A DNA stretch of 13,929 bases. Origin: Auxenochlorella pyrenoidosa (Eukaryota; Chlorophyta; Trebouxiophyceae; Chlorellales; Chlorellaceae). Position numbers and translations under genes: made by a program. The notes beneath the pieces were generated by a model. The model searched no databases. It had not been told where the DNA came from and worked only from the letters and a program-made list of their open reading frames with translations. Location of the stretch: contig KQ482042.1 in assembly GCA_001430745.1 (NCBI GenBank), forward strand, positions 1,760,324-1,774,252, read 5' to 3'. This document shows positions 1 through 7,015 of this stretch, piece after piece; the first letter of the stretch is position 1; every line of letters starts with the position of its first letter.

Positions 1-71
1 CAACAGCAGGGCTACGCAGAGTCGGCGCGGAACGCACGGCTCAGCATGAGGGCCACGCGGCGCCGACCCAC

Positions 72-966
72 CTTCATCATCTTGAGCATCTTTGGGTCCT
101 GCATCTGCTTGCGCATGTCAGCCATCATGCCAGGGGGCATGCCCGCCGCCGGATCGAACCCGGCTGGCGGCATGCCGGGGGCTGCAGCCGGCCCCGCAGC
201 ATCGCCGCTGCCGCCCGCTGCTGCGGGCATGCCGGGCATGCCCTGCATGCTGGCTGCCATCTGCTGCATGCGTTCCAGGTCCTCGGGGGCCATGGAGGCC
301 ATCATCTTGGCGGCCATCTTCATCTGGGCCGGGTCCACCTGCAGGGCAGCGCAGTGCACGGCGCAGGGGGGAGCCGGTAAGACAGGTTTGGCGGCACTTA
401 AAGCGTCCCTCCGCCAGCACACACACCATCACAAGAACTCATTGCTATGGCTGCTGCCCCAAACGCGGTGATGGGCGCCTGCCTGCCTCTGAGAGCCGGC
501 AGTGTGGCCCACACACCCCACCGACCTGCATGCCTGCCCCGCCGGGCATCGCGGCAGCCATGGCCCTCAGCTGCTCCTCGCTCATGCCCTCCAGCATGGC
601 GGCAGCAGACTTCATCATGTCCGGGTTCTGCTTCATCGCCTCGGCTGCCGCCCGCATCTGCTCCTCCTGGCTGCCGCCGCCCACAGCGGGCATGGCAGGC
701 ACCGCCGCCGCTGCTGGCGCCGGCGCTGCTGCTCCGCCGCCGCCGCGGGAGCTGACGCCGGGGGGCATGGCCCCGCCATGGCCCGCCTGCGCCTGCGCCA
801 TGGCGGCCAGCTGGTCGGGCGGCATGCTGCGCATCATGGCCGCCGCCTGCTTGGCCATGGCGGGCGTGACGCCGGGCATGCCGCTCTGCGCCAGCATGGA
901 CGCCAGCTGCTCGTCGCCCATGGCAGACATCATGGAGGCCGCCTGCCGCGCCATGTCGGGGTTGCT
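72..966 (-). repeat. Reiterated Met/Ala-rich STI1-like repeats in OEP61 C-terminus
   Basis: Exons 7 and 8 of the TPR gene repeat a unit of about 30-35 residues built on (N/D)P-x-M-x(2-4)-AAxMMxxM-x(2)-EQLxxM. Copies read SNPDMARQAASMMSAMGDEQ, TPAMAKQAAAMMRSMPPDQL, QNPDMMKSAAAMLEGMSEEQ and VDPAQMKMAAKMMASMAPED, with a partial copy (QDPKMLKMMK) at the exon end. The same unit occurs before the TPR domain in exons 1-2. The pattern resembles STI1/DP-type chaperone-binding helices; that link is inference. The copies are separated by Gly/Pro/Ala/Met linkers. Confidence 0.7.
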
Positions 967-3058
967 CTGCATGGCAGCAGGGGCGGGGGCAGGCAGGCTC
1001 GTGATGGCCCTGCCTTGGCGTGATGGCTCCGGCAGGGGACACAGCGGTGGCATGCTGCATGGCTGTAGTGCATGGTTGCTGGGCTGCCCTGCCAGTTTGG
1101 CCTGGGCCCGGCCTCACCCTCAGCATCTCCCGCGCCTGCTCCGCCTGCGCAGCATCCATCCCCGGCGGCAGGAAGGGCGGGGGCGGCATGGCCGCTGCTG
1201 CACCCGCTGCGCCTGCTGCACCCCCTAGCACTGGCTCTCCCTGCTTCGGCGTGTCCTCATCTGTGTCATCAGGCTCCTCCACCAGCCCCTCCTGCTGCTG
1301 GCTCCCTGCTGCTGCTGCTGCTGCTGTTGCTGCTGGCTCGGGTGCAGCTCCTGATGCGGGCTCTGCTGCAGCGGGCATGGACGATGCCGGCTCGTCGGCT
1401 GCCGCGGGCTCCGTCACCTCCTCGATCCTCACACCTGCACGCAGGCAGGGGTGACGGAGGTGGCGGTGTGCGGACACATAAGGCAGGGGAGCGACCGCTG
1501 CTGCCCAGGAGATGGAAGAGAAGCCCTAACCAGGGAACACCAGTGCCATGAGCCAGGCCGCCACGAGTGTCTCCCTTCTGCGCGCCCGCCCCATCCCTCC
1601 CTCCCTCACCCTGCGCCTCCTGCCGCATCTTCTGCTTGGCCTCTGCCAGCTTCTCGCGGATGATGTCCTTCTCGCTCTCCGGGGACAGCCGCACCGCCTG
1701 GCAAGAGGGTGAGGGGGAGGCAGCGGCTGCTAAGGAGAGCGGGCCGCGGGCGAGGCAGCAGATCTGCGGCCAGAGCCGCCCAGGCAAGGGACAGGCAGTA
1801 AGCTGCAGGGTGTGCACACAGGGGGTCGCTCTGTTCGGGAGCAGGGAGGCACTGGCGCGGCGCACCTGGCGCAGGTCTGCGACCGCCTCCTCGTAGCGCC
1901 CCAGCGCGCACAGCGCCTGGCCTGCACGTGCGCAGGGTAGCGGCGCAGGCTGGGTGCTTGGTGCTGGCAGGAGTGCACATTGCCTGCCATGCCACCGGCA
2001 GGGCTGCAACCAATGGAGCGCCGCAGCTGCTGGCACCGCGGAGAAAAAACACACCGAAGATCCCCGCTGCCGCCTGCGCCGCACCGCACCCCTTACCCAT
2101 GGCCACCAGCGGCAAGAGCGGGCTGGCTTGTGTGGGCCAGGTGTGCGGCTGCGCCGGCCCTCACCCCTGCGGTACAGCGCCTTGCGGTTGTTTGCGTCTG
2201 CCGCCAGCACGGTGCCGCACAGCTCGGCGCACCGCCCCCACTCCCCCAGCTGCAGCGCGCAGCTGGCCAGGTTGCTCTGGCAGCTGGTGCGCAGGTCGCG
2301 GCCCTCGCGGCTGGTGAGGCCTGGGGGGCAGGCAAGATGCGGGCTGGGCCGGAGCAGTCAACATGAGGGCGGCGGCTGCACCCAGCTGCTGCTGGTTTGC
2401 GCAACTCGTGGTGGCACCCGGAAGGGGCGTTTGCTCATTGCCCACCAACGCCAGCCAGCCGTCCTGTTCACTGCGCCCTCCCACATGCACACGACGCGCA
2501 TACTGACCTGCCAGGGTGTTGACGGCGCGCTCGTATTTCTGAGCCGCCTCGCGCCACGCCTTGGCGCCGTGTAGGCGGTTGCCTTCTGCTTTAAGCTGCG
2601 TAGCTGCCTCCAGCTGCTGCCGCTGCTGCGCCCCGGCCCCCTGCCCGCCGTACATGCTGGCGGCCTGGCTGGCCTGCGCCGCCAGTGTCTCGGGGGGCAT
2701 GGAGGAGGCGGCCGCGCGCATCTGGGCAATCTGCTCGGGCGTGGCGTTCTGCGCCATCTGCATCGCCTGCTGCATCATCTCTGGAGGCATGCTGGCCATC
2801 TGCTGCTGCATGGCCGCCATCTGCAACCATAGAGCAGAGGAAGCTTTGGCCTCAGCACCATTTCTCGAAACATTTGCAACCTTCTCCCTCCCCATTCCCA
2901 TATTCCCTGTCCCCATTGCACTTGCAAGCTGCTGTGTGCACCGTGTCCCTTCTGATTGCCAGCACGGCTCGCTCCACGAAGCAACATTGCCCTACCTGCT
3001 CTGGCGTCATGCGGCTCATCATTTCAGAGGCCATCCTCATCATCTCCGGGTTCATCAT
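72..3058 (-). CDS. OEP61: OEP61/TPR7-type tetratricopeptide protein, 3'-partial
   Basis: Plant OEP61/TPR7 is a tail-anchored protein of the chloroplast outer envelope and ER that binds Hsp70/Hsp90 tails through a TPR clamp and helps preprotein delivery. Exons (minus): 2996-3058, 2508-2820, 2165-2320, 1866-1921, 1610-1697, 1118-1434, 526-966, 72-338; all introns are GT-AG and in phase, giving 567 codons so far. Residues 1-85 are Met-rich (NPEMMRMASEMMSRMTPEQ). About residues 92-210 form three TPR units, with the dicarboxylate-clamp residues K98, N102, N142, K172 and R176 all present (KAEGN, SNLASC, KALYRRG). A helical segment (DIIREKLAEAKQKM) and the family-like VRIEEVTEP follow, then an Ala/acidic linker and further Met-rich repeats. 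The start is the first Met after an in-frame TAG at 3101-3103. The last exon ends at AAG with donor GTGGGT (71-66), so the C-terminus, where the family has its membrane anchor, lies outside the window. Family assignment is by motif recall; envelope location is inferred. Confidence 0.85.
1306..1335 (+). repeat. (CTG)n trinucleotide microsatellite inside OEP61 exon 6
   Basis: Ten triplets of CTG with one TTG interruption. On the coding (minus) strand they are read as GCA and encode a polyalanine stretch (AATAAAAAAG) in the linker after the TPR domain. Length variation here would change alanine number without breaking the frame. Confidence 0.85.
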
Positions 3059-3100
3059 GCTGGCAAAAGCCTCAGCGGCCGGCTCCAGGCAGGGGTTCTG

Positions 3101-3187
3101 CTAGTGGCCTGCGGGCGGGTGGGCAGCGGCAGCAGCGGCGGCGGGTGGGTGGGTGCTCGGGCACGCTTGGCGCCCCTGCTGCACCAT
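3101..3187 (-). other. Candidate upstream ORF of the OEP61-like gene
   Basis: A 28-codon ORF (starts MVQQGRQACPST, Pro/Ala/His-rich) ends in TAG 43 bases before the OEP61-like ATG and in the same frame. The ATG has a CCCATGG context. It could be a translated uORF if the transcript starts far enough upstream, or remnant coding if the TAG is spliced out (an AG follows it at once). Neither is shown by the sequence. Confidence 0.3.
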
Positions 3188-3618
3188 GGGGTCCAGTGTT
3201 TGGCCGCCCTTTGGGCACGCCAGCCTGTCTTCACCTATGTGGAACACGCCTCAGGTGCACGGTTGCTTGCCGGCCTGGCCAGCAGGCTGCTGTGATCGGA
3301 AACAGTTGCTAGCAAATTAGCAAACAATCTGTAGGACGAGCCCAGCGCCCGACAGGTCACCTCCCAAAATGCAGGGGCTGGAGGAGCCTTCATGCGCCCC
3401 GATCCCGACATCTACGTCTTCAACGCTGCTTGAATAAAGCATACAGAAGCATCCTGTGTGTTTGCACAAGCGCATGTTGAAACCCTCCTTGGCCCTCTCC
3501 CAGTTGCTTCTGCGTCCCGGCAGTGTCAGAAAAGCTTCAATTATTCGCACATTTGGGTACCCACCGAGCAGGAGCTTTCAAAGCGGGCAGCTGGGCAGCA
3601 GCATCACCAGCGGCAGCG

Positions 3619-3626
3619 GCGGGAAA
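3619..3626 (-). promoter_or_regulatory. E2F-type consensus (TTTCCCGC) upstream of OGG1
   Basis: GCGGGAAA on the plus strand is TTTCCCGC on the minus strand, an exact match to the plant/animal E2F consensus TTTSSCGC, about 60 bases before the OGG1 ATG at 3687. E2F sites commonly drive S-phase and repair genes. It would lie inside the extension if the 3474 start is used. One such octamer can occur by chance. Confidence 0.3.
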
Positions 3627-3648
3627 CGTGCCGCCAGCTGCGAGCCTC

Positions 3649-3672
3649 CGTTGCGAGCGCCGTTGCGAGCGC
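3649..3672 (+). repeat. Perfect 12-bp tandem duplication before OGG1 start
   Basis: CGTTGCGAGCGC is present twice head to tail, ending 14 bases before the ATG at 3687. A related AGCTGCGAGC lies just upstream. In the open frame it would encode a duplicated PLRA. Confidence 0.8.
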
Positions 3673-3686
3673 ATAGCAGCACAGCC

Positions 3687-6195
3687 ATGGAGCTCGCAAC
3701 ACCCAGTTCAGAAAACGGGCAGGATGGCGCTGCTGGCGAGGAGTCGGCCTGGCGCTCGCTGGGGACGGCGGTGAGGAGCCGTGGCGGCAGGGGCAATGGA
3801 CTGCCGAGCGCATGACGTGATGCGCAGAGGCACTGTTCTCTCCGCCTGCTGCCGCCCTGCACCTCACCTGCCTGCACCGCATGCATCCATACATCTTTCG
3901 CTTGACCCTCCAAGGGCATCTGCTGGCAAGTCGCCGACCAGCACTGCCGGTGCTGCCTGCAGGCCAGCGAGCTGCGGCTCGAGTGGACACTGCCCACAGG
4001 GCAGAGCTTCCGCTGGCGTAAGACTGGCGAGACGCCGCTTGAGTTCACCGGCGTGATTGGCCGCCGTGCGGTGGGTGGGGCCTGGGCAGGGGAGGGCACG
4101 GATGGGGCATGCAGCCTCGAGGGTGCCCCGCCGCCAGCACTGCGCACAGGTGGATGCCGCCGGATGCTGCGCTGCAAGCCTGTTCCTCGCCGTTTCAATG
4201 CCACGCCAACGCAGGTGCGCCTGCGCCAGCTGCCAGACGACGTGGTTTACCAAGTGACTGCTCGCGCACCCCTGGACGCGGCGGCCGCGGCAGGCCAGGG
4301 CACGCCGGGTTTGGCGACCAAGGCGGAGGGAGAGGCGGAGGCGGAGGCGGAGGCGGATGCCGCCGCCCTGCGCGACTACTTCAACCTGAGCACCTCCCTG
4401 TCCCAGCTGGCGCCCGGCTGGTGCGCCGCCTGTGAGCGGTACGCCTCGGTGCACGCGCTGCTGCCCGGGGCGCGCATGCTGCGCCAGGACCCCGTCGAGT
4501 GCCTGTTCCAGGTGGGCGGGGCGGGGCTGGTGGCGGGGCCAGCGGTGGAGAGGCCAGGCCAGGCCTGGGCGAGACTTCCTCATGCACGCGCAGCGCTTGC
4601 GCTGCTGCATGCGCCGCCGCGATTGTGCCAGACAGCCAGCTCACCGGCCGCTGCCCTGCCCTGCACCCCCCTGCACCCCCCCCCCANNCCCACCCCACCC
4701 CCCCTCCCAGTTCGTCTGCTCCAGCAACAACCACATCTCCCGCATCGCTGGCATGGTGGAGCGCCTGTGCCGAGACTACGGCACGCCGCTGGCGCCCTCG
4801 TGCCTCCCAGTGGGCCCCGCGGAGGCGCAGGCGCAGCAGCCGCTCGAACTGTACGCCTTTCCAACCCTGGAGCAGCTGTCGGCGGCCACGGAGGAGCAGC
4901 TGCGGGCCGCGGGTTTTGGCTACCGGTGAGGCGGACCTGGCGGCATTTGAGCGCGATGGCACGGCGTGCAGGCAGCCGCGCTTGGGGGGGTGCCTGCCCA
5001 CAGGGCTTGCTGCCTTGCTGCTGGCAGGGTTTCCCCAGCGCTGTATGCCAGCCCCGCCCTGAGCCCCCCCCCCCCCCCCTCGCTGCTCCCCCCCAGCGCC
5101 AAGTTTATCACCGGCTCCGTGGCGCAGCTGCTGGCCAAGCCCGAGGGTGGCGCCGCGTGGCTGCAGGGCCTGCGCAGCGTGCCATACGACGGTGAGCACG
5201 CGCACGTGTGGCAGCGGCTGCCATGCGGCAGCGCCGCGGCCTGCCTCCTGGCCCCCCGGCCCCCCGCCTGCTCCCACGTGTCGCAACCAGCCGAAGCCAG
5301 CCAGCCGGGAGGTCAGGGCACCCTGCTGCCAACCCCCCTGGTCGCAGAGGCGTGCGAGGCGCTGTGCACTCTGCCGGGCATCGGCCCCAAGGTCGCCGCC
5401 TGCATCTGCCTCTTCTCGCTGGACAAGCACGAGGCCATCCCGGGTGGGGCGCCGGCGCTCGCGCTGCGCTGCGCTGCGCTGCGCCCGTGGCGCTGCCCTT
5501 GCACCGCCACACTTGCTCCCTGGGCAAGGGGCGGGGCCGCTCGCGTCTGTGCAGCATGGCGGCGGTTGGCGACACGGGCTGGCATAGTCCCCAGAGCAGG
5601 CCGGCCTGACCTTGGCTCCCCAGTCTGGGTGCTGCAGTGGACACGCACGTGTGGGCGCTGGCCTGCAAATACTACACCCCCCACCTGCGCAGCAAGAGCC
5701 TCACCAAGAAGGTGCATGGCGAGGTGCAGGTGGGCCGGGCAGGGCGGGGCAGAGGCCAGTCCGAGCAGGGCAGGGCTGGGCGGCGCTGCAGGAGGCGCTG
5801 TCACACACACACACCGCACTCGCATGCCCACCCCCAACAAGCAGGCGGCCTTTGTGGAGCGGTTTGGCCCGTACGCCGGCTGGGCCCACAACACCCTCTT
5901 CATTTCGGAGCTGGCCAGCACGCGCGACAAGGTGCCCGCCATCGGCGCCAGCAGCAAGGGCAGGGGCGCCGGCAAGCGCAAGGCTGCCGACGGCAGCAGC
6001 AGCGAGGAGGAGGGCAGCACTGCAGCGGACAGCGGGGATGAGGGCTCGGCAGCCAGCAGCTACAGCGCGGAGCTGAGGGGTGGAAGCGCCACCGGCACCC
6101 CCCTTCCCCACACGCCAGATGATGGCGAGGCTGCGGCGGGCCGGCGGCCGCGACGGCGCGCTGCCAGGAAGGCGACTGCGGCAGCGGCAGACTGA
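3687..6195 (+). CDS. OGG1: 8-oxoguanine DNA glycosylase/AP lyase OGG1
   Basis: OGG1 removes 8-oxoguanine opposite cytosine and nicks the strand by beta-elimination. Exons: 3687-3770, 3963-4070, 4215-4511, 4711-4925, 5097-5191, 5348-5443, 5638-5729, 5845-6195; all introns GT-AG and in phase, 445 residues. The N-terminal OGG domain contains PTGQSFRW (G41, equivalent of human Gly42 that reads the N7 hydrogen). CSSNNHISRIAGMVERLC gives N169 and R174 (human N149, R154), and GFGYR gives Y234-R235 (human Y203-R204). The HhH-GPD motif LPGIGPKVAACIC carries catalytic Lys281 (human K249) and C285 (C253). VDTHVW carries catalytic Asp300, 19 residues after the lysine as in human. GPYAGWAHNTLF has His344 where human has Gln315, with Phe348 kept (F319). 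An (EA)4 insertion sits near residues 104-111. The C-terminal tail is acidic/Ser-rich between basic clusters (GKRKAADG, RRPRRRAARK), probably nuclear signals. Start 3687 has an AGCCATGG context; an upstream in-frame ATG at 3474 is possible. Confidence 0.96.
4332..4355 (+). repeat. (GAGGCG)4 coding hexamer repeat in OGG1 exon 3
   Basis: Four perfect GAGGCG units, preceded by degenerate ones, encode (Glu-Ala)4 in OGG1 at about residues 104-111. They fall between the N-terminal beta-sheet part and the ALRDYFNL helix, where the human protein has a short loop. This is probably a slippage-derived low-complexity insertion that the fold tolerates. Confidence 0.85.
4667..4708 (+). repeat. C-rich tract with two unresolved bases (NN) before OGG1 exon 4
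   Basis: Nearly all cytosine, acting as the polypyrimidine tract of OGG1 intron 3 just before the CCCAG acceptor at 4706-4710. The two N at 4687-4688 are the only ambiguous bases in the window and are probably a homopolymer sequencing or assembly problem. They do not touch an exon. Confidence 0.9.
5064..5079 (+). repeat. Poly-C run in OGG1 intron 4
   Basis: Sixteen consecutive C in the pyrimidine tract leading to the acceptor of OGG1 exon 5 at 5096. The length is likely to be unstable and error-prone in sequencing. Confidence 0.9.
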
Positions 6196-6234
6196 CTGCA
6201 GATGCGTCCTTGAATGCATGTCGCTCTGGGCTGT

Positions 6235-6239
6235 TGTAA
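6235..6239 (+). terminator. Candidate TGTAA polyadenylation signal of OGG1
   Basis: TGTAA is the usual chlorophyte polyadenylation signal. It lies 40 bases after the OGG1 stop codon, giving a plausible short 3' UTR. Confidence 0.55.
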
Positions 6240-6254
6240 GGAAGCGCTGAAGGA

Positions 6255-6259
6255 TTACA
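6255..6259 (-). terminator. Candidate TGTAA polyadenylation signal of the mTERF-like gene
   Basis: TTACA on plus reads TGTAA on minus. It is the only such motif I found on the minus strand between here and the gene's stop at 7016, which implies a 3' UTR of about 760 bases ending close to the OGG1 3' end. Confidence 0.4.
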
Positions 6260-6352
6260 CATGCCGTGCAGGCGGGTGTTTGAGGAGGGCAGCAGGATGG
6301 AAATGCCACGGAAGGCAATTGTGGGGCTGCATCCAAGTCGGGCTGTAACCTT

Positions 6353-6396
6353 ACTGATCAAAGCTCTAGGCTTTCACCTCACTGATCAAAGCTCTA
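6353..6396 (+). repeat. 16-bp perfect direct repeat, 28-bp period
   Basis: ACTGATCAAAGCTCTA occurs at 6353-6368 and again at 6381-6396. The preceding bases (ACCTT and ACCTC) are also similar, so the duplicated unit may be near 21 bp. It lies in non-coding DNA between the convergent genes; no function is recognised. Confidence 0.85.
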
Positions 6397-7015
6397 TGCG
6401 TGGAGTGTCAAGAGACTATACGAGGGTAGGCAAGGTGGGTTGAGAAGAGCTTTGCAAGGTGGGCAGGAGAGCAGGAGGGTGGAGATGTGGCACGAGTCGG
6501 CACCGCCGACGGGTGCAGCTAGGGTAGTGTACAGGCTGCTGGCAGAAGCGAGCAGTGGGTTTTGTAAAGGTACATGGGGTGGAAATGAGGAAGCAGCCGC
6601 CCTGGGACGGAAGGCCTCTGCTGCAAGACAACTGCCGGGTCGTGGGCAGGGCATAAGCAGGCAGGGCAGGAGGGATGATGATGTTCGGAACAGGGGTGCA
6701 CTGACAGGACACTGAAAACTGGGAGCCAAGACTCTATGGATCAGATCGGAGGAATCGGATTGGCGCATGCTGCACTCGCAGAGTCTTGTGTCACCAACGG
6801 TGGCGAGGCGCAGGCTGCCCAGAAGGGTGGCAAAGGGGGCGAAAAGTGCGGCGAAAACCAGGATTGGCAGCAGGGCCGCTTAGTATCGAGGGAGCACGTG
6901 AGTTCGTTCTTTCGGGTTGAGGCGGCAGCGGATGGCATTCGTGTGTTGGACTGGGCAGCGGGGGCAGCAGCCATGCTGCGTGCTGGGCCGCGCTGGCTGG
7001 CGCTGCCGGCGGTGC

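Larger units (their letters stand above)
3059..3686. promoter_or_regulatory. Divergent intergenic region between OEP61-like gene and OGG1
   Basis: This stretch separates two genes transcribed away from each other and should hold both promoters and 5' UTRs. Its middle part (about 3295-3560) is clearly richer in A/T than the flanking genes. No convincing TATA box was found. A small upstream ORF on the minus strand (ATG 3185-3187, TAG 3101-3103, 28 codons) lies in the same frame as the OEP61-like start. On the plus side there is an open frame in phase with OGG1 from ATG 3474. Confidence 0.6.
3474..3686 (+). other. In-frame 71-codon upstream extension of OGG1, presequence-like
   Basis: The OGG1 frame stays open upstream of the ATG at 3687, back to an ATG at 3474. 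The 71 added residues begin MLKPSLALSQLLLRPGSVRK and contain many Arg, Lys, Ser and Leu but only one acidic residue, as is typical of mitochondrial or plastid presequences. Against translation, the codons here (TTG, AAA, ATT, TCA, TTT) are more A/T-rich than in the OGG1 exons, which fits a 5' UTR. It may be an alternative organellar start. Confidence 0.4.
6196..7015. other. Convergent intergenic region, OGG1 and mTERF-like gene
   Basis: About 820 bases lie between the OGG1 stop (plus) and the stop of the mTERF-like gene (minus). The open frames here, such as a Cys/Pro/Ser-rich one on the minus strand at 6394-6768, show no recognisable protein. The region presumably carries both 3' UTRs, with opposed TGTAA signals at 6235-6239 and 6255-6259 and a 16-bp direct repeat at 6353-6396. 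Confidence 0.6.

Noticed and set aside
12..71. Continuation of OEP61 exon 8 to the TAG at 12-14
   Set aside because: The frame passes a strong donor (AAG|GTGGGT at 71-66) and the extra residues are Arg-rich with no membrane segment, unlike the expected family C-terminus. More exons probably lie outside the window.
92..1228. Long plus-strand open frame (378 codons) opposite the OEP61-like gene
   Set aside because: It is a GC-rich shadow of the minus-strand exons and introns, with Cys/Pro/Ala-rich sequence and no motif. The minus strand has the family match and splice sites.
4966..6195. Single 409-codon plus-strand ORF over the OGG1 3' half
   Set aside because: It only stays open through introns by chance. 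OGG1 motifs appear in correct order only after splicing; the true part is exon 8 and pieces of exons 5-7.
6394..6768. Minus-strand 124-codon ORF in the convergent spacer
   Set aside because: Its Cys/Pro/Ser-rich composition has no repeat or motif, and it fits the expected 3' UTR of the mTERF-like gene.
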